DNA of 47,972 bases, from contig JAIRSJ010000099.1 of assembly GCA_031255525.1 (NCBI GenBank), forward strand, positions 1 to 47,972, given 5' to 3'. The notes below the pieces were generated by a model. That model saw only the letters and a list, made by a program, of their open reading frames with translations, ran no database searches and was not told the origin of the DNA. The stretch comes from Campylobacteraceae bacterium (lineage in GTDB: Bacteria > Campylobacterota > Campylobacteria > Campylobacterales > Campylobacteraceae). Position numbers and translations under genes: made by a program. This document shows positions 20,106 to 29,354 of this stretch, one piece after another. Within the stretch, counting starts at the first letter, position 1; each line of letters opens with the position of its first letter.

Positions 20106-21281
20106 TTATTGCTTTATAAGTTCAAGCGGATCTATATGGTAATTTTGCTGAGTTACTTCCAGTGTCAAATCTCTCTCAACTCTGCCTATAATATAGCCTT
20201 TTTTAATCTTCTCGCCCGTTTGTATGGTGGGAGCTATTTTGGAAAGATGGGCATATATGGTGTGGATTCCATTTGAATTTTCAACAATAACAACATTTTT
20301 TAGTAAAGATGTCTCTTTGGCAAAAATCACTTTGCCATCCAATATATTTTTAACCTCTTCATTGCCGACTGCTGAGCGCAATACGACAGATTCGTTAAAT
20401 ATCTTAATATCATAAATCGGGTCTGTGTAGTCTCCAAACTTTTGCTGTATAGTAAATTTGTTAAGTGGCGCTATCGTTTTGTCGCCTTTATAGGTTTTAA
20501 CTTTGCTTGCCTGATAAGAAGAACCGAGCCTTCTTGCGCTCTCAAAATTTTCAGGTACGGTTATGGTATCCGTTTTTGCGCTTTGCTGTAAAATCTTTAA
20601 ATTCTCAAGAGTTTTTTTAAGCTCTTTTTTTTCTTTTTGAATAGTTTGTATGCGCGCTGCATAAGCGTTTTGCTCTTTTTTTACATTTGCTATGATATTG
20701 GTTTTGTTCTTTTTCAAAGTCTCCAAATTTTTCTTTTTAAGAGCCAATTCATTTATGCTATTTTGAATGGTTTTGAGCCTTTGAGATAATTTTTTCATAT
20801 TGTCATTTGTTTTTTCATATTTTGAGGAGTAGTCCAAAAACTCTTTATTGGTAATTTTACCAAGATTTCTTAAAGCTTCGTTCAGTATAACCCCATCATA
20901 GCTCTCCATGTACTCATTATCAATAATCAAAAAATATGAAAAGTCTTTTGCTATCAAATCGGTCAATTTACTTTCTATCTCTTTTTGCTCTTTTAAAAGT
21001 TCTTTGTTCTCTTTTGTAAGTTCTCCAAGTTCGCCTTTTATGCTATCTACTATTAACTGTTGCTTTTCTATCTCTCCGTTTAGTTTATCTATCTGTGAAT
21101 TGGTACTTTTCAGCGAAGACTCTTCTTTTTGAAGCGTTTTTGAAATATCGTTAAGTTCGCGCGTTAACGTTTTTTCAAGCTGACTTTTATTCTCAAGCTC
21201 TTTATCGCTAATAGCATTTGCCGAAGTATCGACATTTAAGAATATAAGTCCTATAAAAAATAAAAAAATCGCTCTCATCAA
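20106..21281 (-). CDS. envC: EnvC-like murein hydrolase activator (degenerate M23/LytM)
   Basis: The product is 391 aa with a signal peptide, a long coiled coil (about 30-240) and a C-terminal LytM/M23-like domain (about 275-391; HTIYAHLSKI, GEKIKKGYIIG). The zinc ligands of active M23 peptidases are missing: there is no HxxxD after the domain start, and the usual HxH before the end is replaced by DLTLEV. This is the state of EnvC-type proteins, which activate amidases rather than cut peptidoglycan. It overlaps ftsX by 4 bases, as expected for a partner of FtsEX. Confidence 0.85.
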   Translation of the reverse strand: MMRAIFLFFIGLIFLNVDTSANAISDKELENKSQLEKTLTRELNDISKTLQKEESSLKSTNSQIDKLNGEIEKQQLIVDSIKGELGELTKENKELLKEQKEIESKLTDLIAKDFSYFLIIDNEYMESYDGVILNEALRNLGKITNKEFLDYSSKYEKTNDNMKKLSQRLKTIQNSINELALKKKNLETLKKNKTNIIANVKKEQNAYAARIQTIQKEKKELKKTLENLKILQQSAKTDTITVPENFESARRLGSSYQASKVKTYKGDKTIAPLNKFTIQQKFGDYTDPIYDIKIFNESVVLRSAVGNEEVKNILDGKVIFAKETSLLKNVVIVENSNGIHTIYAHLSKIAPTIQTGEKIKKGYIIGRVERDLTLEVTQQNYHIDPLELIKQ

Positions 21282-22087
21282 ACTTTTTTCACTTTTAACA
21301 TAGCAATTGTAGTTGATACTATGGAGATAATAAGAGAGATAATAAGCAAAATAACGCCGTCTTCATATATAGCAAAACTTGGGACACTTACGTTTAACTC
21401 TTGAAATATATCCTCTATAAGCTGAAGATTATTTATAAAAATAAAAATTATTATAGTAAGTATGACGGCCAAAAACGAATCCGCTACGGCCGATTTGTAT
21501 AAAACTGCGCTTTTTGTCCAAAATGAAGCTCCGAAAAGATTCATTACAAACATTCTATCTTGGTGCTCATAAGTCCAAATCTGCATCTGTTTTAATACCA
21601 AAAGAAGAGATGTGATTGCAGCGAAAATAACAAAGACGCAAACTACAAAATTCATGAGTTTTAAAACATAATATATTTTATTATAAGTTTTGGCAAAAAT
21701 TTCAACTTTTGTAATTGAATTTATATCCAGAAGATCTTTTTTGAGAGAATCCGAAACGCTTGAGCTTGGAAATCTATTTAATTTTAAAGTATAGAATTTT
21801 GGCATGGATTTTTGTAAAAGCTCTATATTTGAGAGCGAAACGTCATTCTTAAGACGATTTAACACATCTGCCGTGTCAAGTTCACTTATAGATTTTATTA
21901 TCGGCTTTTGCTTTAGAAGCGTCTCCGTATCAAGAACCTCATTTGAAACCGCCACGATAGAATAATCATCTGCAAGATAAACCTCGTATTCGTTTATGGT
22001 TTGATTTATAAATAAAATAAATTGAAAACTGCAAAGCAGAGTAAAAAGTGAAAAAACTACGGAAAAGTGCGTTTTAAATAATTTCAT
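21278..22087 (-). CDS. ftsX: Cell division ABC transporter-like permease FtsX
   Basis: The product is a 269-aa membrane protein with one N-terminal and three C-terminal transmembrane segments enclosing a periplasmic domain of about 110 residues, the FtsX layout. With FtsE it transmits ATP-driven movement to an EnvC-type partner at the septum. It overlaps ftsE by 14 bases and envC by 4, so the three proteins are probably made in step. Sequence is weakly conserved in this family; context makes the call firm. Confidence 0.9.
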   Translation of the reverse strand: MKLFKTHFSVVFSLFTLLCSFQFILFINQTINEYEVYLADDYSIVAVSNEVLDTETLLKQKPIIKSISELDTADVLNRLKNDVSLSNIELLQKSMPKFYTLKLNRFPSSSVSDSLKKDLLDINSITKVEIFAKTYNKIYYVLKLMNFVVCVFVIFAAITSLLLVLKQMQIWTYEHQDRMFVMNLFGASFWTKSAVLYKSAVADSFLAVILTIIIFIFINNLQLIEDIFQELNVSVPSFAIYEDGVILLIISLIISIVSTTIAMLKVKKV

Positions 22088-22745
22088 GCAGATAACCGTC
22101 GTCGATAAAAAAATGTTTGTAGTTCACATTTATAGTAGATGGTATATGATGGGTTACTACTATCACTGTTGTTCCCAAAAACTCTTTTGCACTGCGAAGA
22201 AGATTCCAAATAACCTCGCTTGAATAATCGTCCAAATTACCTGTAGGTTCATCTGCCAAAATAAGCACGGGATTATGCGCCAAAGCTCTTGCCATAGCAA
22301 CTCTTTGCTGTTCACCTCCGCTAAGTTCCAGCGGATATTTGCCTGCTTTGTGTAAAAGTTTTACATGTTTTAAGAGTTTTTGCGCTTGATTTATACAGAT
22401 GGTTTTGGCAAAACCGTTCACAATCAAAGGCAACATAACATTTTTTTCTATAGTCCACTCGTTAATAAGTCTGTAATCTTGAAAAACAATTCCTATATGC
22501 CGTCTTAAAATATTAAGCTTTGAAGCAACAATGTTCTTCATATTGACACCGCATACGCTCAAACTTCCCGAAACAGATTCTACTTCACCATAGAAAGATT
22601 TTAAAAGTGTAGATTTTCCGCTGCCGCTTTTGCCGACAATAAATACAAAGTCTTTAGCTTCTATAGACGCCGTAGCATCCAAAATAACAGGCTTTCCGCC
22701 ATATCCTAAAGAGAGGGAGCTCATATCTATTACTACGCTACTCAT
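22074..22745 (-). CDS. ftsE: Cell division ATP-binding protein FtsE
   Basis: The product is a 223-aa ABC ATPase. It has Walker [10 protein letters not shown] near residue 37, Q-loop VFQDYRLI, signature [15 protein letters not shown], Walker [13 protein letters not shown] and the H-loop in VVTHH. It pairs with FtsX. It overlaps trmB by 8 bases upstream and ftsX by 14 downstream. Confidence 0.95.
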   Translation of the reverse strand: MSSVVIDMSSLSLGYGGKPVILDATASIEAKDFVFIVGKSGSGKSTLLKSFYGEVESVSGSLSVCGVNMKNIVASKLNILRRHIGIVFQDYRLINEWTIEKNVMLPLIVNGFAKTICINQAQKLLKHVKLLHKAGKYPLELSGGEQQRVAMARALAHNPVLILADEPTGNLDDYSSEVIWNLLRSAKEFLGTTVIVVTHHIPSTINVNYKHFFIDDGYLHEII

Positions 22746-23901
22746 TCAGCCACTTTTCAATAATTTTATGCGCAGCTTTATTTGCGCTAAAAGCATAAAC
22801 GCTATTTGGAAAATAACGTGCGCCTTCTTTGTCTATAATAATGAACAGATGCTCTGCTCGCTCATTTGCCCCAAATGCTGTTTTTATCACAGCTATCTCA
22901 TTACTCTTTACATGTAAAGTTTCAAAATGAACAAAAAATCCGTCGCCCAAAAAAAGTTTCGGACTGAAATTTTTTATAATTTTATCAATATTAGAATAAA
23001 AAGTAAATTCTAATTTGGCAATTTTATCAATTTTTTTACTTATTTTATGATTTGTTAATACTATATCGTATATATTTTTCCCAAGTCTCTTCCATCTATC
23101 TTCATATTTACTACTGACTTCCAAGTCAAAATTTTTCAGAATTTTAACATCTGCACTGTCTTCCGCCACAAAAGTTTTCACAACGTAATCAAAATAAAGT
23201 TCACTGTCAGTTCTAACTTCAAGTGTTCCTTTATTTTGCAAAATCCGCAGAGCCTCTTTTGTAAAATACGAACTTATGACTCGGCGGTGAGGCTTTTTAT
23301 CCCAAGGAACAGGAAAATGAACAAATATTCTCTCTACGGAATTTGACGGAAAAAACTCCATTAAAATTCTTGAATCATAATCAACCAAAATGACATTTTT
23401 TAATCCTAAGATTTCACACTGTTTCGCAGTCTGTTCAAGCGACGGCTTGTGTATTTCAATGCCGACTATAATTTTATCCGGATTGTTTTTGGCTTGATAC
23501 AAAAGATGTCTGCCGCTTCCAAATCCAACTTCAAGATATATATTTTTTTTATTTGCAAAAAGATTTTCAGCAAAAAAATCCAAATTTTTAACAGCAAAAT
23601 TTTCTCTTTTTAACTTTGAAGGTTTTACATTGCTAAATAATATATTGCATTGCGCTTTTTTAGCATAAATCTCAAGCGCTTGTTGCAAAAATAAAATTTG
23701 CGAAGGACGAGAAATCTTGTCCGATTTGATTACATATGAACCATCTTTTTTCGGCTTTACCGCGATAAAAAATTCGGTATTGTCATTTTTAACCATTACA
23801 TAGCTTGAATTTTCGCGGCAAACTTTCCATAAAAAATTATATCCCCCATCACTGAAAGGCAATGAGGGTTTAGCAAATCTGTCCGTAACAAAATTCGGCA
23901 T
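22738..23901 (-). CDS. trmB: tRNA (guanine-N7-)-methyltransferase TrmB, long form
   Basis: The product is a SAM-dependent methyltransferase that modifies G46 of tRNA. The SAM motif is YLEVGFGSGRHLLYQA near residue 121; IFVHFPVPWDKKPHRR near 193 is the TrmB signature, and DSELYFDYV follows. At 387 aa it is about 150 residues longer than the enteric enzyme, with extra N- and C-terminal parts; this long form is typical of Campylobacterota. It sits between the FlpA-like lipoprotein gene and ftsE. Confidence 0.92.
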   Translation of the reverse strand: MPNFVTDRFAKPSLPFSDGGYNFLWKVCRENSSYVMVKNDNTEFFIAVKPKKDGSYVIKSDKISRPSQILFLQQALEIYAKKAQCNILFSNVKPSKLKRENFAVKNLDFFAENLFANKKNIYLEVGFGSGRHLLYQAKNNPDKIIVGIEIHKPSLEQTAKQCEILGLKNVILVDYDSRILMEFFPSNSVERIFVHFPVPWDKKPHRRVISSYFTKEALRILQNKGTLEVRTDSELYFDYVVKTFVAEDSADVKILKNFDLEVSSKYEDRWKRLGKNIYDIVLTNHKISKKIDKIAKLEFTFYSNIDKIIKNFSPKLFLGDGFFVHFETLHVKSNEIAVIKTAFGANERAEHLFIIIDKEGARYFPNSVYAFSANKAAHKIIEKWLNE

Positions 23902-23912
23902 TAGAGCAAAAT

Positions 23913-25148
23913 CTAATTTTTAGGAATTACTATAATAGCTTTTTCGCTCGTTTTTGATACAAGCCCATTTGTATCAACCGCGGCAACCTCATATGAATAC
24001 TCCACTCCTTGCGTAACATCTCTGTCTACAAACATATTGTCCGTAATATTCGTATATGTTAAAACACCGCTTTTACTTGTACGTATAACTTGATATTTTA
24101 CAGCTCTTGCCGATGTGTCTCTCCAGCCTATCATAATGCTTTGACCATCATGTCTTACGACATTTATCGCGGGTGCAGAAGGAACTTCGAGCGTAACGCC
24201 CATCAATGAAGCACTTTGCCTCGGCGACTCAAGCCCGTCTTTATCGACAACGGTTACGTAATAGTGTCTTGAGGCTCCGTCCTCTTGTATCACGTCTATA
24301 TACTCTGTGTTTTTTGTTTTAACTATATGACTATAAAAAAGATTTGCCTTGCCGGCTCTATAAACATTATAATAGTCGGCTTCAGGATATAAAGAAGCGT
24401 CCCATGAGACAACTATCTTCTTTGGTAAATTCCGCGTACTTCTCAAATTTTCCACAACAGGCGGCAGCGGTTTTGTCTGTGCTTCTACAATCTGGCTCGG
24501 CGCAGATATAAGCCCGTCATAAGTTTTTGCTTTCACTCTGTATCTGTATGCCTTTCCATCTTTAAGCCTTGCGTCTATATATTCGGCGCTGAGCTTACCG
24601 TTTACGGTTGCTATTTGCTCCCATTTGGTCGAACCAAAATCGTTTCTTTCTATGATATAAGAGGAGACTCTCTCGGAAGGATGCGGTCTCCAGATAATTT
24701 TTATGCGATTCGGAAGATTTGCCATTGCTTGCGCGAACGGAACAAATTCTATATTAGCTTTTGTGGATATTATAGCAGGCGCGCTTGGTTCGGACTCTTG
24801 TTTATCTTTATTGAACGCGCTAATTCTGTATATGTAATTTGTCTGCGGCAAAAGCTTCGTGTCTACATAATGCGACACATATCTGTCGTTTATAGCAGTA
24901 ATTCTGTCTAAAGAGCCATTGTTATTATCGGCTTCGGCTCTATATATATAATAACCGTCTACTCTTAAGTCGTGTATAGGCGACCACTCCAAACCAATTT
25001 CAGTCATATCCGAAAGTGTTCTAAGCTCGGCTACTTTGGGCATAGTTGGATCTAAAACCGGTTTTTTGGGAATATCAGGACTTTTACAGCCGCTAATTAA
25101 AAAGATTGAAGCGACTATTAAGATTGTCAATATCGATTGTTTCATCAA
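23913..25148 (-). CDS. flpA: FlpA-like lipoprotein with fibronectin type III repeats
   Basis: The product is a 411-aa lipoprotein. The signal ends with a lipobox LISGC (Cys21 if counted from the first of two adjacent ATGs). About four fibronectin type III modules follow (near 35-130, 132-225, 228-318 and 320-411), each with the W and Y landmarks (for example LEWSPIHDLRVDGYYIYR and VSWDASLYPEADYYNVYR). Length and position between a pseudouridine synthase and trmB match C. jejuni FlpA, a fibronectin-binding surface lipoprotein. Host adhesion should not be assumed here, because homologues also occur in free-living relatives. It overlaps the preceding gene by 56 bases. Confidence 0.85.
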   Translation of the reverse strand: MMKQSILTILIVASIFLISGCKSPDIPKKPVLDPTMPKVAELRTLSDMTEIGLEWSPIHDLRVDGYYIYRAEADNNNGSLDRITAINDRYVSHYVDTKLLPQTNYIYRISAFNKDKQESEPSAPAIISTKANIEFVPFAQAMANLPNRIKIIWRPHPSERVSSYIIERNDFGSTKWEQIATVNGKLSAEYIDARLKDGKAYRYRVKAKTYDGLISAPSQIVEAQTKPLPPVVENLRSTRNLPKKIVVSWDASLYPEADYYNVYRAGKANLFYSHIVKTKNTEYIDVIQEDGASRHYYVTVVDKDGLESPRQSASLMGVTLEVPSAPAINVVRHDGQSIMIGWRDTSARAVKYQVIRTSKSGVLTYTNITDNMFVDRDVTQGVEYSYEVAAVDTNGLVSKTSEKAIIVIPKN

Positions 25149-26064
25149 TTTTATCCTCCGTAAAAAATTTTTTCAGCTGTTCTTTGAAATCATCATAAAG
25201 CGGCGCGATAAAATTCATCTTTTGACCGCTTTTTGGGTGAATCAGACGCAAACAATAAGCATGTAACATAACTCTATTAATTTTAGCTTTTTGGCTCTTA
25301 AATCCGTATAAATCATCGCCTAAAATGTGCCTTCCTATGGCATTCAAATGTACCCTTATTTGATGCGTTCTGCCCGAATACAATTTAGCCCCTATGAGTT
25401 CAATATTACTCTCTTCGCATGTCAAAAGTTTACAAAATGCACTTTTAGCATTTTTGCCATCTTTTACAACTCCCATCTTCAGACGATTTTTCGGATGTCT
25501 TGCTATGGGTTTATCGACTATAATATCATCTTTCAAAGGATAATCGATTAAGGCAAGATAATATCGTCCGAGTGTTCTATTTTCGAGCTGCTTGGCTAAA
25601 GATGCATGAGAAGCGTTGTTTTTTGCGATGACTAAAGCACCGCTTGTCTCTTTGTCTATTCTATGTACTATGCCCTCTCTTTCATCTCCGCTTATAGTTG
25701 AACGGGATATATTTTTTGCCTTCAACCAATCTGCAAGCGTGAGCTCTTTTACGCTGGGAGCCGGATGAACGGTAAGAAACGGTGGCTTATTTATCACCAA
25801 AATATCTTCGTCTTCAAAAACGATCGGTACATCAAAATCAACATTTGCGACAATACTTTTATCATTTTTTTCTATCTCTTGTATGCATAAAATCTGCCCT
25901 TTTTTGAGTTTGGTCCCTGCCTTTGAAACAACTTTATCATCAATGCTAACCAATCCTTTTTTGATAAGCTCAGTGATTTGGTTGCGCGAAACTTGCAATT
26001 TATCCGTCAAAAAATGATCTAATCTCAAATTTTCGCTATCGCAAGTAAAATTTTTTTCGGGCAC
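25093..26064 (-). CDS. RluA-family 23S rRNA pseudouridine synthase (RluD-like)
   Basis: The product is 323 aa. An N-terminal S4 RNA-binding segment (LRLDHFLTDKLQVSRNQITE) is followed by a catalytic domain with GIVHRIDKETSGALVIAK, which contains the catalytic Asp, and YSGRTHQIRVHL. It converts uridine to pseudouridine in large-subunit rRNA; S4 plus this layout resembles RluD. It is first in the six-gene operon that ends with envC and is divergent from rodA. Confidence 0.93.
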   Translation of the reverse strand: MPEKNFTCDSENLRLDHFLTDKLQVSRNQITELIKKGLVSIDDKVVSKAGTKLKKGQILCIQEIEKNDKSIVANVDFDVPIVFEDEDILVINKPPFLTVHPAPSVKELTLADWLKAKNISRSTISGDEREGIVHRIDKETSGALVIAKNNASHASLAKQLENRTLGRYYLALIDYPLKDDIIVDKPIARHPKNRLKMGVVKDGKNAKSAFCKLLTCEESNIELIGAKLYSGRTHQIRVHLNAIGRHILGDDLYGFKSQKAKINRVMLHAYCLRLIHPKSGQKMNFIAPLYDDFKEQLKKFFTEDKIDETIDIDNLNSRFNLFN

Positions 26065-26092
26065 ATTTATCCTTCGTTGATTTGCTATCTGT

Positions 26093-26098
26093 TATAAT
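26093..26098 (+). promoter_or_regulatory. Candidate -10 box for rodA
   Basis: A perfect TATAAT lies 28 bases before the rodA TTG start in the 61-bp divergent gap with the pseudouridine synthase gene. The upstream bases are T-rich, with no -35 at the usual spacing, as is common in Campylobacterota. Confidence 0.5.
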
Positions 26099-26125
26099 AC
26101 AAAAAATTATTTAACGGACGCGAAA

Positions 26126-27280
26126 TTGTTCCAGATAGACAGACGTATTATAACTCATTTTGACTTTCTGCTTCCGATATTGGTCATACCAATTGTCGTA
26201 TTTTCTTACTATCTTATATCGGAAGCAAGCCAAATGCTGGCTTCAAAACAGATAGTCTATTTTGGCGTAGGATTTTTCGCATTTTTATTTTTCTTTTTAC
26301 TGCCGATAAGAAAGCTCGAATGGCTTATACCTGCTTTTTACTGGTTCGGCATAATCTTGCTCATGAGTGTCTTCATATTCGGCACACGAAAACTTGGAGC
26401 GCAAAGATGGATAGAGATACCGTTTGTCCATTTTACATTGCAACCTTCGGAATTTTTTAAACCTTTATTTTTACTTATGTTATGTTATCTTGTAAAACAA
26501 AATCCGCCTCCGCCGACAGGTTACGGATTAAAAATGTTCGGCATTATCAGCGCTCACATATTGATACCATTTGTGCTGATACTTATAGAGCCCGATCTTG
26601 GGACGGCTCTTGTACTGTTAATCATAGGCTACGGAGTGCTTTTTCTTATAGGCGTAGATAAAAAAATATGGCTGATAATAGTCTTGATTATTCCTATCAC
26701 AGCGGTCGTATCGTACAATTACGTTTTGCATGATTATCAAAAAAAGAGAATCGAAACCTTTTTGGACAGCGCTGAAGATTGTGAAAATTGTCATCAGGTA
26801 AGACAATCGATAGTCGCTATAGGCTCGGGCGGGCTTATCGGAAAAAGTAAAGATGAAGCAACACAAACCAGACTCAAGTTTTTACCTATCCCCACAAGCG
26901 ACTTTATTTTCGCTTATGTGGTCGAGAGACAGGGATTTTTCGGCGGACTTGGGCTTTTGCTTTTGTATATGCTGCTTATTTTGCACTTAATGACACTTTC
27001 TATCAAGCACAAAAAAGATTATTTTACACAAATCGTAGCGGCGGGGATTGCTCTTTTACTGTTTGTGTATACTGCGGTCAACATCGCTATGACTGTAGGA
27101 TTTGCCCCTGTTGTAGGCATTCCGCTACCATTTTTTAGCTATGGAGGAAGCAGTTTTATCACTTTTATGATCTTTTTTGGAATTTTTGAAAATCTTATGG
27201 CTTTTCGCTTCGACCCCATGCACAAATCAATAAAATATTCGACCAATCAGTCCAATAAACATTTTTTTAAGGAAAGATAG
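26126..27280 (+). CDS. rodA: Rod-shape peptidoglycan glycosyltransferase RodA/MrdB
   Basis: The product is a 384-aa SEDS-family protein with about ten transmembrane segments. It polymerises glycan strands during elongation together with a class B penicillin-binding protein. SEDS hallmarks are visible: LQPSEFFKP, EPDLGTALVLL, VERQGFFGGLGLL and PLPFFSYGGSSF near the C-terminus. The start is TTG at 26126, giving MFQIDRRIITHFDF, which lines up with homologues; the ribosome site (ACGGACG) is weak. It is transcribed alone, away from the operon that carries division genes. Confidence 0.95.
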   Translation: MFQIDRRIITHFDFLLPILVIPIVVFSYYLISEASQMLASKQIVYFGVGFFAFLFFFLLPIRKLEWLIPAFYWFGIILLMSVFIFGTRKLGAQRWIEIPFVHFTLQPSEFFKPLFLLMLCYLVKQNPPPPTGYGLKMFGIISAHILIPFVLILIEPDLGTALVLLIIGYGVLFLIGVDKKIWLIIVLIIPITAVVSYNYVLHDYQKKRIETFLDSAEDCENCHQVRQSIVAIGSGGLIGKSKDEATQTRLKFLPIPTSDFIFAYVVERQGFFGGLGLLLLYMLLILHLMTLSIKHKKDYFTQIVAAGIALLLFVYTAVNIAMTVGFAPVVGIPLPFFSYGGSSFITFMIFFGIFENLMAFRFDPMHKSIKYSTNQSNKHFFKER

Positions 27281-27281
27281 T

Positions 27282-27287
27282 TATAAT
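27282..27287 (+). promoter_or_regulatory. Candidate -10 box for the tRNA gene
   Basis: TATAAT begins two bases after the rodA stop and 44 bases before the tRNA 5' end. It would give a leader of about 35 bases, consistent with a separately promoted tRNA gene. Confidence 0.45.
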
Positions 27288-27330
27288 TTCACCCTTGTTT
27301 TAAAAAACAGAGCAATACATTATATTGTTT

Positions 27331-27407
27331 GGGTCCTTAGCTCAGTTGGTTAGAGCATCCCGCTCATAACGGGATGGTCGCAGGTTCGAGTCCTGCAGGA
27401 CCCACCA
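27331..27407 (+). tRNA. tRNA with CAT anticodon (tRNA-Ile2 or elongator tRNA-Met)
   Basis: This is a 77-base cloverleaf with an encoded CCA end. The acceptor stem GGGTCCT pairs with AGGACCC; the D arm is GCTC/GAGC, the anticodon stem TCCCG/CGGGA with loop CTCATAA (anticodon CAT), and the T arm GCAGG-TTCGAGT-CCTGC. G1-C72 pairing rules out the initiator tRNA. The GGnnCCTTAGCTCAG start and GGTCGC before the T arm look more like lysidine-modified tRNA-Ile2 than elongator Met, but this cannot be settled by eye. Confidence 0.95.
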
Positions 27408-27638
27408 TAGCGCGATAAAATTTCCAACAAATTTTAACTCTTGCAAAAAATCAATATCTTCGCTACATGGCGTTGCTTAGTTAGTATAATATATATTTTT
27501 TATTATAATCCGAAAAATATTTATACATAAATATACAAAAAAATACCACATATTTTACTATAGCAGGGCTTTTTGGGCTTATATTTAAAGTTTTTAATGT
27601 AAAATTGGTTTTTATTTGTTTTCTAAAAAAGGATTTCT

Positions 27639-29090
27639 ATGAAAAAATTACTATCTTTGCTGTTGGGAGTTTTAGTTATTGTTGTGGGTTTTTTTGCTTT
27701 TAGTATATTTTATTCAAAAAGTAAAGTTGATCTCTTTTTTAGCGCCAATAACGGAACTTTGTACAATAAAAGCGGAGTTATATGGAAGCTGAATGATTTT
27801 GAAAGTAAAATTTTTAATGGAAAATACGTTACCGAACTCTTAGTGCTCGGCGAAAAAATAGCTGTTTTTGAGCATAAGGCGAAGTTTGGTTTAAAAAATT
27901 TCAATATCTTTAATATAGGTTCTGTTGAAACCACAATTAAAATTTATAATAAAGATTTTAGTTTCTCAAGCGATATAAAATTTAGCGGTATAGATACAAA
28001 AATCGATGTCAAAGAAAATTCGACCGTACAAGATGAGTTTTTTGTCTTTTATTGGAAAGATATAAAGGCAAATCACTTCGTCTCATTTGAACGTGACGTT
28101 ATAGACTTCAATGCAGACATACCTTATTTTTCGGTAACTACAAATACGGATGAAGAAAATACTTCATTGGTGTTAGAAAATCAAAAATATACAAGTCATA
28201 CGTCCAAAAGAAATGTCGGTTTATGGCTTGGAGACACTCTGGTTAAAATCGGCAAAATTTCAATCATGTCAAGCAACAAAAAAACAAACTATTATTATGA
28301 TGATTACGACTATTATGAAGACAATAATGACTCTTATGAAGACGATGACACTTTAGACAATAACGATGATACTGTGAAAAATAATGAAAGTATGATAGAA
28401 ATAGAAATTGTAAACAATAATGCAGTATTGTCGGATATAAGTATGTTATTTAATATTAAAAGCGGCGATAATTCGACTATTGTCTCCAACAACAAGATGT
28501 CATTGAAAAACTTCATATTAGATACCGATGATACAAACCTGACATTAGATGATATTGTTTTTGATATAAGCCTTCAAAATATAGATTTAGACAGCATGAA
28601 AAAGATAACAAACTCTCTTGATAATGTTGATTTTCAAGACAACAGACAAGTTATGCTTTTGGGAGTATCGCTCGTGGAATATGCGCCCGCCATCTTAGCC
28701 AAACATCCGAAAATCGTCTTGAACGAACTAAGTGCAAAACATAGAAACCAAACCAGCAAAATAGATGGTTTTATCCAATATGTCGGTAATGGTGATTTAC
28801 AGTCACTCGGCACAAACATAAAAAATGACTTGTACGTAAGGTTTAACATCAGTATCGCAGAAGTATCAATAAAAGAAATTTTGCACAAAAATCTTGAAGG
28901 CAGTTATTACTACGAGATAGAAGACATTGAAAAACTTTTAGATGAAAGGCTTGAAGAGTTCAAAGAATTGGGATTTGAAATTAAAAACGGTGAGATAAAA
29001 GGCAATATAGAATACAAAAATGGCGCTTTGCTCGTAAACGGCAAACCGTCGGTTTTGCTTGAAGTCTTGCTTGGAAGCCTAATGCTATAA
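27639..29090 (+). CDS. DUF945 (YdgA-like) membrane-anchored protein
   Basis: The product is 483 aa with an N-terminal membrane anchor or uncleaved signal (LLSLLLGVLVIVVGFFAFSI) and a large exported part. The C-terminus KNGEIKGNIEYKNGALLVNG matches the conserved end of DUF945/YdgA proteins, whose function is not established. An acidic, tyrosine-rich insert (about residues 216-248; YYYDDYDYYEDNND) is low-complexity and unlike the rest. The ribosome site AAGGAT precedes the ATG. It appears to be a single-gene unit ending in a perfect palindrome. Confidence 0.75.
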   Translation: MKKLLSLLLGVLVIVVGFFAFSIFYSKSKVDLFFSANNGTLYNKSGVIWKLNDFESKIFNGKYVTELLVLGEKIAVFEHKAKFGLKNFNIFNIGSVETTIKIYNKDFSFSSDIKFSGIDTKIDVKENSTVQDEFFVFYWKDIKANHFVSFERDVIDFNADIPYFSVTTNTDEENTSLVLENQKYTSHTSKRNVGLWLGDTLVKIGKISIMSSNKKTNYYYDDYDYYEDNNDSYEDDDTLDNNDDTVKNNESMIEIEIVNNNAVLSDISMLFNIKSGDNSTIVSNNKMSLKNFILDTDDTNLTLDDIVFDISLQNIDLDSMKKITNSLDNVDFQDNRQVMLLGVSLVEYAPAILAKHPKIVLNELSAKHRNQTSKIDGFIQYVGNGDLQSLGTNIKNDLYVRFNISIAEVSIKEILHKNLEGSYYYEIEDIEKLLDERLEEFKELGFEIKNGEIKGNIEYKNGALLVNGKPSVLLEVLLGSLML

Positions 29091-29093
29091 CCT

Positions 29094-29121
29094 TTTGCAC
29101 AAGTCATATGACTTGTGCAAA
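29094..29121. terminator. Perfect 28-base palindrome after the DUF945 gene
   Basis: The arms TTTGCACAAGTCAT and ATGACTTGTGCAAA are fully complementary and start 3 bases after the stop codon. The position suggests a terminator or a 3'-end protecting hairpin. There is no strong U tract on either strand, so a protein-binding palindrome is also possible. Confidence 0.5.
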
Positions 29122-29301
29122 TCCACGATCAATAATCCGTTTGTTTTATATCTGTATGTGATGAATTTGCATGCGGATAGTTTTTATATTCCTGATCAAA
29201 AAAAGCAAAATTTTACAAATTTTGTTGCAAAAACTTGATAAATTGCCTATTTTTTTACTTAAAATTGACAATTTCTAATAAAAACAATAGCTAATTCGTA
29301 T

Positions 29302-29307
29302 TACAAT
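29302..29307 (+). promoter_or_regulatory. Candidate -10 box for nhaA
   Basis: TACAAT lies about 48 bases before the nhaA start. A closer TATAAT at 29338-29343 is an alternative, but it would leave only a few bases of leader. Confidence 0.3.
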
Positions 29308-29354
29308 ATCAAAACACTTATATTTTCAAATAAATTCTATAATAGGGTTAGGGT

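Noticed and set aside
20106-21281. Active M23 endopeptidase
   Set aside because: Both zinc-binding motifs of active M23 enzymes are missing, and the overlap with ftsX points to an EnvC-type activator.
27331-27407. Initiator tRNA-fMet
   Set aside because: The first acceptor pair is G-C rather than mismatched, and the anticodon stem lacks the three G-C pairs of initiators.
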